NCBI RefSeq assembly: GCF_923077115.1
Contig: NZ_CAKLPX010000003.1
Span: 482,972-546,971 of the forward strand
Source of the DNA: Sinobacterium norvegicum
GTDB lineage: Bacteria; Pseudomonadota; Gammaproteobacteria; Pseudomonadales; Sinobacteriaceae
Length of the DNA stretch: 64,000 bases
Direction: 5' to 3'
The position numbers were made by a program, and so were the translations under genes. Shown in pieces: positions 18,324 through 27,711 of the stretch (its first letter is position 1; each line of letters opens with the position of its first letter). The notes under the pieces were generated by a model. The model searched no databases. It was given only the letters and a program-made list of their open reading frames with translations, and was not told the origin of the DNA.

Positions 18324-18881
18324 TCAGCGTGTGTTTTCTTGTGTTACGAGCTCTATGACATCTCGGGCGAAATTATCGACAGCCTGCCAGTCAGTGAAGT
18401 CGGTAGTGCTATTTGGGTCAGTGGGGCCACCGGTTAACTTCATGATTAGGCGAATGAAGTGACGGTCAAAAAAACCACAGTCGGGATAATTGAGTTTGCC
18501 GGCAAAGACATTGGCAAGTAGTGGTTGCCAGCCGCTTTGTTGTAGTAACTTTCTCGCGTAAGGGTTGCTTTCAATGGTATTTTTGTTGGCTTTTCTGGCG
18601 ACCAGATTGACAGAAAAAAACACGGATTTGGTCTTGTTTAACAGATTTAAATTTCGCCGAACAAATTGCTCGACGGCCTTGCCATGGGTGCCATAGCGAA
18701 TGCTGGCGCCGAGTATAATACAGTTAAAATCAGTGAGGTTTATGTCGTCTATTGCTGTCAGGCTGACACACTGGCAGGACGTATCTTGCTGAGAAAAAAT
18801 TCGCTCAACGAATGCGGCTATGGCTTTGGTATGTCCATCACAGGATGCGTATATAAGCAGAGTGTTTGTCATTATATTCAC
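18324..18881 (-). CDS. hemG: Menaquinone-dependent protoporphyrinogen oxidase, flavodoxin-like
   Basis: 185 aa from a GTG; an ATG three codons in (18870-18872) is equally possible. Flavodoxin fold with the FMN phosphate loop YASCDGHTKAIA, then ILGASIRYGTHGKAVEQFV and FFSVNLVARKANKNT, matching E. coli HemG residue for residue in the conserved parts. The closing motif is RLIMKLTGGPTD. It oxidises protoporphyrinogen IX using the quinone pool, so it works with or without oxygen. This fits the anaerobic theme of nearby ubiTUV and formate dehydrogenase genes. No operon partner. Confidence 0.93.
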   Translation of the reverse strand: MNIMTNTLLIYASCDGHTKAIAAFVERIFSQQDTSCQCVSLTAIDDINLTDFNCIILGASIRYGTHGKAVEQFVRRNLNLLNKTKSVFFSVNLVARKANKNTIESNPYARKLLQQSGWQPLLANVFAGKLNYPDCGFFDRHFIRLIMKLTGGPTDPNSTTDFTDWQAVDNFARDVIELVTQENTR

Positions 18882-19140
18882 AGCGAAAAATAGTGTGTCG
18901 ATATTACCTGTCAGGCCGGCGATTTCAATATCTATGCGCTTTTATCCAGGGTATACGCCGAGTAAATCAAACCGATAAACAATCTTTTACCCGTGGCCTG
19001 GCAATAGAGGTCTTTGTAATGTGGTGGTCCGTTGATATAGTCTGTTATTCGTGAGGGTGGCGTGCTAACGGATTACTCTTGCGATGAGGCGGTAGTGAAA
19101 TTAAGAGTGCCATATTTGGACGATTATAGGACGCGAAACA

Positions 19141-19926
19141 TTGCTCAGTTTGACAGCAAACGATATTCATTTGTGGTGGGTAAAGCCAGAGTCGATAATC
19201 AGTCAAGCATTATTGCAGCGCTATTGGACTATTGTCAGTGCCGATGAAGAGCAGCGCATTAAGGGGTATCACAACCAGCGACAACAGCACGATGGCCTGA
19301 TTACACGGGTTTTAGTCCGCTACGTGTTAAGTCAATATGAGCAAACCCCTGAGGAAGGCTGGTGTTTTTCCAGTACAGCAGAGGGCAAGCCCCATATCGA
19401 TTACCCTGCTTATTACCTAGGGCGTCGGCTATCTTTTAATGTTAGCCATACCGCCGGCATGATTGTCTGTGCGGTGACGGTGGGGCAAGCCGTTGGTTGT
19501 GATGTCGAGTGGTTGGCACGTAAAAATAGCCTGCAGGCCATCGCCGAGAAATATTTTTCTCCACAAGAGCAGGCGGCATTGTTCCGTTTGCCGGAACCGC
19601 TTCAACGTCGTCGTTTTTTTGATTTATGGACATTAAAAGAATCCTATGTCAAAGCCTGTGGACAGGGCTTGTCGATGGGACTGGATAGTATTTCATTCAC
19701 CATAGCGGAGTCAGAAAACCAGCACGTTAATTGTAATGTTGACATGGCGGCTGTTACGGCTCAGAAACCCGAGCATCAATGGCAGCAGAGCTGGTTGATA
19801 TTTCCCAGCGAGGCATTCACCGCCGCGATCACAGTCATCGGCCCCTCATCAAATGATTATCAGCCCAGACTGCTGCGGTGTTTCGATGCTGTACCGCTTG
19901 AATCTTATCAAGAGGTGGTACTTTGA
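19141..19926 (+). CDS. 4'-phosphopantetheinyl transferase, Sfp type
   Basis: 261 aa, starting with TTG at 19141 by frame and homology; no better start is visible. Two conserved blocks define the family: FNVSHTAG followed by VGCDVEWLAR (magnesium-binding D and E), and FFDLWTLKESYVKACGQGL. It transfers phosphopantetheine from CoA to a carrier protein. No polyketide or nonribosomal synthase lies in this window, so its target (fatty-acid-type, siderophore or lipid synthase) must be elsewhere. Confidence 0.9.
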   Translation: MLSLTANDIHLWWVKPESIISQALLQRYWTIVSADEEQRIKGYHNQRQQHDGLITRVLVRYVLSQYEQTPEEGWCFSSTAEGKPHIDYPAYYLGRRLSFNVSHTAGMIVCAVTVGQAVGCDVEWLARKNSLQAIAEKYFSPQEQAALFRLPEPLQRRRFFDLWTLKESYVKACGQGLSMGLDSISFTIAESENQHVNCNVDMAAVTAQKPEHQWQQSWLIFPSEAFTAAITVIGPSSNDYQPRLLRCFDAVPLESYQEVVL

Positions 19927-20070
19927 CGGCGACGGCAAAGGTGTTGCGCTGAGACGGGATTTGGTTACAAGGTATTGTTTCAACAATCTATTTTTTCATT
20001 ATCGGTTTGCCTATCAGGGTATGATTAACTACGCTGTTATAACTAAAAATAATCGATTATTGGACACGTT

Positions 20071-20925
20071 ATGTACAGGCGCCTGCGGCTGCTGATTACC
20101 GCCTTTTTAATGTTCACAGGCCTGTTGGCCCAAGTGAGTGTTGCGTTGGAAACGGCAACACAAGGCACAGTATTGCGCCTGGCAACCACAACCAGTGTGG
20201 AGTCATCAGAGCTACTCAGTCATTTATTACCGGATTTTCAGCGTCAGACAGGTATTCAAGTTGAGGTACTGGCTGTTGGCACGGGACAGGCGTTGGCCAT
20301 CGGTCGCCGGGGTGATGCAGACCTATTGATTACCCACTCGCCCTCGGCTGAACAAAAATTGATTGATGATGGTGTGGTTATTACAGCTTATCCGTTAATG
20401 CATAATCGCTTCTTGCTCGTTGGGCCTATTGGTGACCAGGCTAATATTATGGCGATAACATCGATCGATAAAGCCCTCAGCCAAATAGCCAACAGCAAGC
20501 AAATGTTTATCTCTCGTGGCGATAACTCTGGTACGCATATGAAAGAGGTGTCGTTATGGCGAAAGATAATGATAACGCCAGATTGGTCGGGGTATTTATC
20601 CGCTGGCCAAGGGATGTCGGCCTCGCTTCGTATGGCGAATGAGTTATCGGCATATACCTTGACCGACAGAGGTAGTTGGCTGGCCCATCGTCACCAACTA
20701 GATAATTTACAAGCTTTTTCCGCCGCGGGAACATCGCTGTATAATCCGTATAGGATTTTAATGCTTAATCCAGAGGGATATTCTCACCTCAATTTTGAGG
20801 CGGCCGAGACCTTCTCGCAATGGCTGCTATCTGACACGGTGCAAAAAAAGATTGGGCAATTCTCTGCCGATGGATTGTGGCTATTCTGCCCAGCGAATAA
20901 ACAGCAACGGATGCATTGTGAGTAA
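20071..20925 (+). CDS. tupA: Tungstate ABC transporter, substrate-binding protein
   Basis: 284 aa with a signal peptide (about 1-26). The mature N terminus carries RLATTTSVESSELL, the TTTS block that binds oxyanion in TupA proteins and differs from molybdate ModA. Further matches are the GTGQAL and FISRGDNSGTH motifs. It captures tungstate in the periplasm for TupBC. The stop overlaps tupB by 8 nt. The position just before the cofactor and formate dehydrogenase genes suggests that it feeds W (or Mo) into that enzyme. Confidence 0.92.
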   Translation: MYRRLRLLITAFLMFTGLLAQVSVALETATQGTVLRLATTTSVESSELLSHLLPDFQRQTGIQVEVLAVGTGQALAIGRRGDADLLITHSPSAEQKLIDDGVVITAYPLMHNRFLLVGPIGDQANIMAITSIDKALSQIANSKQMFISRGDNSGTHMKEVSLWRKIMITPDWSGYLSAGQGMSASLRMANELSAYTLTDRGSWLAHRHQLDNLQAFSAAGTSLYNPYRILMLNPEGYSHLNFEAAETFSQWLLSDTVQKKIGQFSADGLWLFCPANKQQRMHCE

Positions 20926-21637
20926 TGATTACGACCAGTTACTGGTCTCTGCATTGGGGTTACTATTGCAAGCCGATAGTGAACTATGGGGAATAGTCGC
21001 GGTTTCATTAAAGGTATCGTTAACCGCCTTGCTGATTGCCTTAGTCCCCGCTATTTTTCTGGCTTACACCATGGTGTGGGCGAGGGGCTTTCCCCGCAAA
21101 ACAATGCTGTTAGTGATGCGGACGCTACAGTCTTTTCCGACAGTGGTTATAGGGTTGATATTGTACTTGGCATTGTCGCGTCAGGGCTTCTTTGGGCATT
21201 TAGAGTTACTGTTTACCACCAAGGCGATGATTATAGCTCAGGTGTTGTTGGCATTTCCGATTCTGGTGACGCTGGCATTTAGTGGCTTTTTTAGTTTGCA
21301 AAACAAGGCAATGGAGACCGCTATCACACTAGGTATGGGGCGCTGGAGCCGGTTGTTGTTAATGGCTTGGGAGTGCCGACTAAGTTTAGTAACGGCCTTG
21401 GTGACCGCATTGGCTAGAATTATTACGGAGGTCGGGTGCTCAATGATGGTCGGAGGGAATATTCTCTATGTTACACGCAATATTCCCACGGCCATCGCAT
21501 TGGAAACAGCCAAAGGAAACTTCGCCCAAGGTGTCGCGTTAGGTATCGTCATGCTGACCATGGCCCTATGCTTGAATTTCGTGATGTCATCATTAGATGG
21601 TCAGAGACCTGGAGGGCATTATGAAGGCAGAGCTTAA
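20918..21637 (+). CDS. tupB: Tungstate ABC transporter, permease
   Basis: 239 aa from a GTG at 20918, which overlaps the end of tupA by 8 nt; the frame is open further upstream but only inside tupA. About five transmembrane helices (near 23-45, 60-80, 95-120, 145-165, 205-225). The EAA loop region is METAITLGMGRWSRLLLMAW. Size and motif match TupB. It overlaps tupC by 17 nt. Confidence 0.9.
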   Translation: MSNDYDQLLVSALGLLLQADSELWGIVAVSLKVSLTALLIALVPAIFLAYTMVWARGFPRKTMLLVMRTLQSFPTVVIGLILYLALSRQGFFGHLELLFTTKAMIIAQVLLAFPILVTLAFSGFFSLQNKAMETAITLGMGRWSRLLLMAWECRLSLVTALVTALARIITEVGCSMMVGGNILYVTRNIPTAIALETAKGNFAQGVALGIVMLTMALCLNFVMSSLDGQRPGGHYEGRA

Positions 21638-22283
21638 GTTAGATGGCATTCAATTTGGCTATGACAGCAAGCAACTGATCAATGTCAACCATTGCGTTTT
21701 TAGCAGTGGTGAGATTGTATGGCTTAAGGGGGAGAACGGTAGCGGAAAAACAACGCTGATGCGTCTGTTGGCGGGTTTATTAAGCCCATCCTCTGGCCGA
21801 CTAAATTTGAAAGATCAGCAGGGCAATGTATTGAGCGCTAAACAACGACAAGAGCGGATAGTATATCTTCACCCAACCCCCTACTTGTTTGATATGTCCG
21901 TTATAAAAAATCTGAAGCTGTTTAGCAGAAGTAGTCACCCGGTAGCATTAAAACAAGCTCTGTCATTATTTTCTTTGGATGATATACAGCACTGGCATGT
22001 AAAAAAACTCTCGGCAGGCCAGCAACAACGGTTAGCCTTAGCGAGGGCCTGGTTGAAGAAACCGCTGTTTTTGTTGCTTGATGAAACACTGGTGCATCTT
22101 GATCAGCAAAAGCTAGGAATGATCAATGGCTTGCTGCAGCAGATGGTTGATGATGGCTGCTGTATTATTAGTTGTTCCCATCAAGCGGATGCGGTGACGT
22201 TTGGCAACAGTCGAGAAATTACCATTAAGAATGGCAGCCTTTACGAATTACCTACCAGTGTTGAGGCGCAGACCTATGGGTGA
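21621..22283 (+). CDS. tupC: Tungstate ABC transporter, ATP-binding protein
   Basis: 220 aa from the ATG at 21621, preceded by GGAGGG. Walker A is GENGSGKTT, the Q-loop lies near YLHPTPYLF, the ABC signature is LSAGQQQR and Walker B is LFLLLDE. It energises TupAB import. Its end overlaps the start of mobAB by 8 nt, so tungstate import and cofactor synthesis are in one operon. Confidence 0.92.
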   Translation: MKAELKLDGIQFGYDSKQLINVNHCVFSSGEIVWLKGENGSGKTTLMRLLAGLLSPSSGRLNLKDQQGNVLSAKQRQERIVYLHPTPYLFDMSVIKNLKLFSRSSHPVALKQALSLFSLDDIQHWHVKKLSAGQQQRLALARAWLKKPLFLLLDETLVHLDQQKLGMINGLLQQMVDDGCCIISCSHQADAVTFGNSREITIKNGSLYELPTSVEAQTYG

Positions 22284-23442
22284 TATTGCGGTGGCTATTC
22301 TGGCGGGGGGCGAGTCCAGTCGGTTGGGCGGCAATGATAAGGGCTTGCTGACGTTGGCTGGCAAGCCATTGGTAGAATATCTGCTGGCAGAGTTGGCGGT
22401 GGACTATTCGTCTCTGTATTTTATCGCCAATAGGAATCAGCAAGCATATAGCCGCTTTGGTTTTCCGGTTTATTCAGATCTAAAGCAAGGTTTTCATGGC
22501 CCATTAATGGGTATTGCCACTGCTTTACACTACTCAGAGAAACCGTGGACGTTGATTGTTCCCTGTGATGCCCCGAGGATTAATCGGCAGTGTATAAAGC
22601 AGTTGATCAATGAACGGGATAATAGTGAAAGTGATATTATTTTCGCTCGCGATAGTCAGTTCAAATTTCCAGTATTGGCGTTGATAAAAACTACGTTACT
22701 CGATAGTTTGTTACAGGCATTAGAGGATGGCGATAGAAAGATTGTAAAATGGTATTTTCAACATAAAAACTCATCGGTTGAGATAGATAAGTATTTCACG
22801 GCGAATATCAACACGGCAGAAAATTTACAGGAATTTGAGGCTGCGTTGGTGGCGAAAAAAGCAAAAGCGTTGAATTATCAGTTATTGCGGGGCCGGGTGC
22901 CGGTTGATGCTGCGGTGTGTCGTACGGCAATTTTGGGTGTTGCTGCCTTTAGTGGTACTGGCAAGACGACCCTATTAACTAAATTGTTACCGTTGTTGCG
23001 TCAGGGTGGCTTAAATGTAGCGGTGATAAAGCACGCCCACCATCTCTTTGATGTTGATAAGCCAGGAAAAGACAGTTACAACATTCGCCAAGCTGGCGCC
23101 CAGCAGGTATTGCTTTCCTCGGCACGGCGGGTGGCACTGATGGTCGAGAATCTAGAGGAAAAAGATCGAGAGCTTGCCGAGCTCTTGACGTTTATTGATT
23201 GCGCTAACATTGACTTAATAATGGTTGAAGGGTTTAAAAAAGAGCCTTTTGCAAAATTAGAGTTGCATCGAGAAAGCTGTGAAAAGCCATTGATTTGCAG
23301 CGGCGACAGCGCGGTATTAGCATTGGCTGCCGATAGCAATTGTGATGAAAAACCAGCGACGGTAATGGCGCTGGACTTGAATGATACAGAGGCTATCGCA
23401 GCATTTATAATCTACTATGTAGCCGCTTATGCAGAGGTATGA
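22276..23442 (+). CDS. MobA-MobB fusion, molybdopterin guanine dinucleotide synthesis
   Basis: 388 aa. Residues about 3-200 are MobA (molybdenum cofactor guanylyltransferase): AILAGGESSRLGGNDKGLL and a PCDAPRI metal site. Residues about 220-388 are MobB: P-loop GVAAFSGTGKTTLL, then IKHAHHLFDVDKPGKDS and VEGFKKEPFAKLELHR. MobA attaches GMP to molybdopterin; MobB is an accessory GTPase. In E. coli these are two adjacent genes; here they are a single polypeptide. The ATG at 22276 overlaps tupC by 8 nt. The 3' end overlaps convergent fdhD by 16 nt. Confidence 0.93.
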   Translation: MGDIAVAILAGGESSRLGGNDKGLLTLAGKPLVEYLLAELAVDYSSLYFIANRNQQAYSRFGFPVYSDLKQGFHGPLMGIATALHYSEKPWTLIVPCDAPRINRQCIKQLINERDNSESDIIFARDSQFKFPVLALIKTTLLDSLLQALEDGDRKIVKWYFQHKNSSVEIDKYFTANINTAENLQEFEAALVAKKAKALNYQLLRGRVPVDAAVCRTAILGVAAFSGTGKTTLLTKLLPLLRQGGLNVAVIKHAHHLFDVDKPGKDSYNIRQAGAQQVLLSSARRVALMVENLEEKDRELAELLTFIDCANIDLIMVEGFKKEPFAKLELHRESCEKPLICSGDSAVLALAADSNCDEKPATVMALDLNDTEAIAAFIIYYVAAYAEV

Positions 23443-24269
23443 TTGATGCTGGCATCTTGATCGATTAAATCCAGTACGACTCGTTCTTTGCCGTTAAAGA
23501 TGAGAAAGTGTCGCCCTTTTGCTCTCGCAATCAGAGTGATATTAAGTTTTTGTGCCAGTGATAAACCCATTTCTGTGACGCCAGAGCGTGACAGCAAAAT
23601 GGGGATGCCGATTTGAGCGACCTTCATCACCATCTCAGAAGTCAGCCTGCCAGTGGTATAGAAAATCTTTTCATCACAGCTGATATCGTCTATCCACATT
23701 AAACCGGCCAGGGTGTCGACGGCGTTGTGGCGGCCGACATCTTCGTTAAAGGCAATGATCTCGTTGCGTGAGCATATGGCGCAGCCGTGAACCGCACCGG
23801 CTGAGCGATAGGTGGTATTTACCCGGCTTAAAAGCTGACTGAGTTGGTATATCTCCGATTGACTAATTGTCATCTCGGGGAATTGAACGCCTTCGATTTG
23901 CTCGAGTAAATTACCGTAAATAGTGCCTTGTCCACAACCAGAAGTAACGGTTCGGCTATTCAGCTTTTCTGCAATGTTATCGGCTTCATTGCGAGTGTTA
24001 ACAACGGCGGCGTTCACTTCCCAGTCAATTTGAAGGCTGATGACATCGCTGTATTGGCGGATAAATTGCTGATTACGTAAGTAGCCAAGAACCAAGGGGA
24101 TGGCTTGGCTTCCCAGCGTCATAATCGTGACTATTTCTCGTTTATTGAGATAAATCGTCAGCGGGTTTTCGCCGGCAACGGACAGCTGTCGTAGCTCCCC
24201 TCTTTCATCAATAACCGTCGTTTCCTTTAGTAGGCAGCGATATTTTTGATTGATTTCCAGGGTCTTCAT
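23427..24269 (-). CDS. fdhD: Formate dehydrogenase accessory sulfurtransferase FdhD
   Basis: 280 aa. FdhD takes sulfur from the cysteine desulfurase and inserts it into the bis-MGD cofactor, which formate dehydrogenase needs for activity. Visible signatures: NEDVGRHNAVDTLAG, FYTTGRLTSEMVMK and ILLSRSGVTEMG. The sulfur-carrying loop reads TSGCGQGT (Cys112), so the second Cys of the E. coli CGVC motif is missing. It is transcribed opposite to the rest of the island, overlapping mobAB tail-to-tail by 16 nt and facing away from the DUF3305 gene, with about 100 nt between them. Confidence 0.93.
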   Translation of the reverse strand: MKTLEINQKYRCLLKETTVIDERGELRQLSVAGENPLTIYLNKREIVTIMTLGSQAIPLVLGYLRNQQFIRQYSDVISLQIDWEVNAAVVNTRNEADNIAEKLNSRTVTSGCGQGTIYGNLLEQIEGVQFPEMTISQSEIYQLSQLLSRVNTTYRSAGAVHGCAICSRNEIIAFNEDVGRHNAVDTLAGLMWIDDISCDEKIFYTTGRLTSEMVMKVAQIGIPILLSRSGVTEMGLSLAQKLNITLIARAKGRHFLIFNGKERVVLDLIDQDASINHTSA

Positions 24270-24368
24270 AGCGGGTATCTTTCAGTGTTTCATCGTTGGT
24301 TGGCTGCCGGCGTGGTTAATTCGCTGGCAAATGCAGTAACTCTCTAATATTAGTCTATATTTATTATC

Positions 24369-24872
24369 ATGACTGAAAAATCGAAGCGTATAAACAGCGG
24401 CATTAATTACCCGAGCAAAACGATGAGTTGTTGGCCCCTGGAAATTGACTTGGTCTTTCGCTGGGTCGATATCAAGCAGTGGCGCCAAAAGCAGTGGTAT
24501 GTAGAAGAGTTGCGGCTGTTAGAGCGGGGGACAGAAAACTCGTTGGCAGTGTATTTAATGATTACCGAACGTCTAGACTACCGATTCAACTTAAGGTCGG
24601 AACAACCTCGCTTATTTTTGTTATGCCAGCAACGTAGTAATGAATTAATGCAGGTTGTTGGCGCCAGTGTGACGCAAACATTTGCGGCGGATTACCTTGA
24701 TGTTGAAGATCATTTAATGCTGGATATTCCCATGCCTGCGCCGATGATTGCCTGGCTGGAAGATTATCTCGAGATTGAAGGCGAGGGTGAAATGCCGAAG
24801 AAGAAAAAAAGTCGTTTTAATCGCGAGCGTGGAAAAAACAGCAACAAAGAGCGCATGATGAATGACAAGTAG
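24369..24872 (+). CDS. DUF3305 protein of the formate dehydrogenase island
   Basis: 167 aa. The core (about 30-140) has the DUF3305 pattern: a W-rich start, LAVYLMITERLDYRFNL, PRLFLLCQQ and MPAPMIAWLEDYLE. The C terminus is a lysine/arginine-rich tail. The position before DUF3306 and the ferredoxin is the standard order in membrane formate dehydrogenase clusters. Probably a maturation factor; mechanism unknown. The start could also be the ATG at 24423. It overlaps the next gene by 11 nt. A diverged paralogue lies at 17251-17664. Confidence 0.85.
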   Translation: MTEKSKRINSGINYPSKTMSCWPLEIDLVFRWVDIKQWRQKQWYVEELRLLERGTENSLAVYLMITERLDYRFNLRSEQPRLFLLCQQRSNELMQVVGASVTQTFAADYLDVEDHLMLDIPMPAPMIAWLEDYLEIEGEGEMPKKKKSRFNRERGKNSNKERMMNDK

Positions 24873-25401
24873 ACTTAGCCGTTGGTCCAAAAAAAAGTTA
24901 GCGTCACACCAGGATGATGCATTTGTTGACGAGGGGGTTGTTGAACCCTCTGCAGCAGAGGGTGAGGCGGTTGCTGCGGAGTTTGTTGAGCCTGTTGAAC
25001 CTGTTGATGAGACAGTTTCGACAGAGCAGCATTTACAGCGTATTGCTGACAGTGAGTCCGAGCAGCAATTATCCAGCTACTTGAAAACGGACTGTGATAA
25101 TGAGCTGAAACAGGCCGCGATGAAAAAACTGTTTCGGGCTTCCTGTTTTCAGCAGCGTGATAGACTTGACGATTATGATGATGACTTCTCTGTTATGCCG
25201 AAAATTTCGCCAGAATTTGTCGCTCAGATGAAAAGCTGGGTCAACAAAAAGAGCGAGGAGTTTCTCAGCGAGATTGAAGATGACGAAAAGAAAAACGGTG
25301 GAGAGCAAGCTATCGCAGACGTAGATCACGTCGCCCAAACGAAGAAAAAAAATAATAATGACAGGGAGTTTACCGATGGAGAGTCATCAGATCATAGTTG
25401 A
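24862..25401 (+). CDS. DUF3306 protein
   Basis: 179 aa, highly acidic, low complexity. The N terminus SRLSRWSKKKL matches the opening motif of DUF3306, and the middle SYLKTDCDNELKQAAMKKLF is its conserved part. It occurs almost only beside DUF3305 and formate dehydrogenase genes, so an assembly role is likely. The 3' end overlaps the ferredoxin gene start by 26 nt. Confidence 0.85.
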   Translation: MTSRLSRWSKKKLASHQDDAFVDEGVVEPSAAEGEAVAAEFVEPVEPVDETVSTEQHLQRIADSESEQQLSSYLKTDCDNELKQAAMKKLFRASCFQQRDRLDDYDDDFSVMPKISPEFVAQMKSWVNKKSEEFLSEIEDDEKKNGGEQAIADVDHVAQTKKKNNNDREFTDGESSDHS

Positions 25402-27019
25402 GTTACAGCCCCCGCTGAACCTTGTGGCACCGCAGGTTGACTATCATTCGGCCGGCAGTGTCTTAGTCATCGGTGCAGAGGATAGCTGTGCCTATATTGC
25501 CGACGCTCTGATCAGGCCTCCAACTATCTTGGTGACTGACAAAATTAGTTGCGATGATGAAGAGTATATAGAGGGTGCAGATAAAATCCTGCAGCAACAC
25601 AAAGTCTTTCGTCTTGAGTTAACCCGTTTGACGGGTTATCTCGGTGAATTTGTCGCCGAGGTAAATACCCCAGAAGGTATGATGAACTTTGCTCAGATCT
25701 CTGTATCAGCGGCTGCAACGAGTTTTGACATCGTGGTTGATACTGGCCGAAACTCAGTTTTTGAAGGCGTTGAGTTGTTGCCTCCGGGCTATCATTACTT
25801 GCCTGCCAATGAGCAGGGGAAAATTGCCGATGAGGCAATTACTGCGTTATCTGAGACTGTTGCTGAACAGGAAGGTGTTTTTTCTAAACCACTGTATTTC
25901 CGCGTCAACGAAGAGCTTTGTGGTTACCAAAAAGCGGGCAGTATAGGCTGCACACGCTGCTTAGACGCTTGTGCTGCCGATGCGATAGGGGTTGTTGACC
26001 AGCAAGTCGTTACCGACCCGTATCTGTGCCACGGTCAGGGAGCCTGTACGTCCCAGTGTCCGACGGGGGCTATCAGCTTCGGATACCCCAGTGGTCATAT
26101 GTTGCGGGGTCAGTGGGGGCAAAGTCTTGAAGGCTGTTGTGATGAGGATGGCACTGTTGTCGAGCCCCCAGTTTTGGTAATCACCTCCTGTTCTTCATCA
26201 GAGCAGCCCGATTTGGCAGCATTTGCCCCCTCGCAACCCGTTGTTATTCAATATATTGAAGAGGTTGTTAGTATTGGCCTCGATAGTTGGCTGGCGGCAC
26301 TTGCCAGCGGTTATCGGCAGATTGTTATTGTTGATGAAGAGCTTCCTCAGGCCAGCCGGGGCGTGTTGACAGAGCAGCTAAACACCTGTCAAACACTGCT
26401 TTCGGCGATAGGTCAGCCTAGGGAACGTGTCTCCCTGGTTCAAGATGCGCAGCTCTTAGTTGTCCCCCATACGATCTATCAGCCGCTGTTAATGCAAGAC
26501 TTGGCCAAACGACACTTGATTAATACATCATTAAAACAACTTGAAGTCGAGGTCGGCGAGATAGTGTCATTTAGTCAGGGTCAGCCCTTTGGCCAGGTAC
26601 TTTGTGATGGGGATAACTGCACGCTATGCCATGCCTGCGTGACGGTCTGCCCAACAGGGGCAATGGCGGCAAATCCACAGGCTCCTCAACTACTGTTTAC
26701 AGAGGCGGATTGCATCCAGTGTGGTTTATGCGAGAAAAATTGCCCAGAGCATGTGTTAACTCTTGATCCTCGATTTCAGCCCGCATCCGCCCTGCGTCAG
26801 CAGACTATTGTACTGAAACAAGAGGCCCCAATTCACTGTATTCGCTGTGACAAACCCTTTGCCACAGAATCTGTGATATCAAAAATGGAAAAGGCATTGG
26901 CCAATAATAGTTTTTTTACCGGCGACGCGTTGCAGCGGCTCAGAATGTGCGGCGACTGTAAAGTGAGGGATATCTATCCTGAGTTGATTGAAAACCCCCT
27001 GGACCAATTAAAATTATAA
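25376..27019 (+). CDS. Multi-cluster 4Fe-4S ferredoxin of formate dehydrogenase island
   Basis: 547 aa from the ATG at 25376 (RBS AGGGAG). Two ferredoxin modules are seen: residues about 187-235 with CTRCLDAC and CHGQGACTSQCP, and about 413-465 with CTLCHACVTVCP and CIQCGLCEKNCP, suggesting four 4Fe-4S clusters. A C-terminal CIRCDKPF and MCGDCKVRD add further cysteines. This matches the large soluble ferredoxin-like protein regularly located between DUF3306 and the TorD-like chaperone. It is probably an electron carrier for maturation or for the enzyme; exact role not established. Confidence 0.88.
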   Translation: MESHQIIVELQPPLNLVAPQVDYHSAGSVLVIGAEDSCAYIADALIRPPTILVTDKISCDDEEYIEGADKILQQHKVFRLELTRLTGYLGEFVAEVNTPEGMMNFAQISVSAAATSFDIVVDTGRNSVFEGVELLPPGYHYLPANEQGKIADEAITALSETVAEQEGVFSKPLYFRVNEELCGYQKAGSIGCTRCLDACAADAIGVVDQQVVTDPYLCHGQGACTSQCPTGAISFGYPSGHMLRGQWGQSLEGCCDEDGTVVEPPVLVITSCSSSEQPDLAAFAPSQPVVIQYIEEVVSIGLDSWLAALASGYRQIVIVDEELPQASRGVLTEQLNTCQTLLSAIGQPRERVSLVQDAQLLVVPHTIYQPLLMQDLAKRHLINTSLKQLEVEVGEIVSFSQGQPFGQVLCDGDNCTLCHACVTVCPTGAMAANPQAPQLLFTEADCIQCGLCEKNCPEHVLTLDPRFQPASALRQQTIVLKQEAPIHCIRCDKPFATESVISKMEKALANNSFFTGDALQRLRMCGDCKVRDIYPELIENPLDQLKL

Positions 27020-27044
27020 CTAATGATGAAGGAGGTGTTTGGCA

Positions 27045-27623
27045 ATGGTTGCGGATGAGCAGTTAGCGCGTGCTGATATTTATGCCATATTGGCCGCCGG
27101 ATTAAGGACGCCAATGACCCGGCAGCAATTTGACTGGTTGGCAGCGTTGGCGACAGATGTCAGTGAGTCCCCACTGAAGAATAGTTGGGAACAGCTGGCA
27201 AAGGCGGCAAAAATGGCTGATGTAGAGTCAGAATCAGAGGAGTTTCACCGTTTGTTTGTGGGTATGTCCGGTGGTGTTTTAACGCCCTATGCTTCTTGGT
27301 ATGTAAACGGCACGATGTTTTCCCAGGCACTGGTCGGCTTGCGAACAGCATTATTATCTATCGGTGTTGCTACACCGGAGCAAGAAAGTGAGCCAGAAGA
27401 TCATTTGGGCTATTTGTTAAACGTGATGCAGTACTTGATCTCCGTACAGGATAATGAATCGGCAAAAATGATTATGGATGGTTATATACACTCATGGGTG
27501 CAACGCTTTTGCAGCGATTTATCCCGCAACAGCCAGTCATTATTTTATCGTGCGTTTGCCAATTTATTAGTAAAGTTCTTAGAAGTCGAGTCGATATACT
27601 ATTTTGGATTAAAAAATAAGTAG
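27045..27623 (+). CDS. TorD/DmsD-family chaperone
   Basis: 192 aa from the ATG at 27045, nine nt after a strong AAGGAGG; a TTG two codons earlier is too close to the RBS. All-helical protein with the family pattern: FHRLFVGMSGGVLTPYASWY (the E/FxxLF...P...S block) and EPEDHLGYLLNVM. Such chaperones bind the Tat signal of molybdoenzymes and hold them until the cofactor is inserted. The client is almost certainly the formate dehydrogenase alpha subunit downstream. Confidence 0.88.
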   Translation: MVADEQLARADIYAILAAGLRTPMTRQQFDWLAALATDVSESPLKNSWEQLAKAAKMADVESESEEFHRLFVGMSGGVLTPYASWYVNGTMFSQALVGLRTALLSIGVATPEQESEPEDHLGYLLNVMQYLISVQDNESAKMIMDGYIHSWVQRFCSDLSRNSQSLFYRAFANLLVKFLEVESIYYFGLKNK

Positions 27624-27711
27624 GTAAAGCACCATAGAGTGTCTAAATTATTATCAGTATTAAAAAAATATTAATGAGTATCGCTGAAAATCCTTTGATA
27701 AAGGTGACAAT

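Noticed and set aside
18866..19247. Small plus-strand ORFs between hemG and the phosphopantetheinyl transferase
   Set aside because: They overlap hemG or the transferase in another frame, without an RBS or a recognisable product.
20035..20042. GTTATAAC palindrome before tupA as a ModE/TunR-type site
   Set aside because: Only eight bases, no second half at the spacing known for ModE sites; chance occurrence is likely in this AT-rich stretch.
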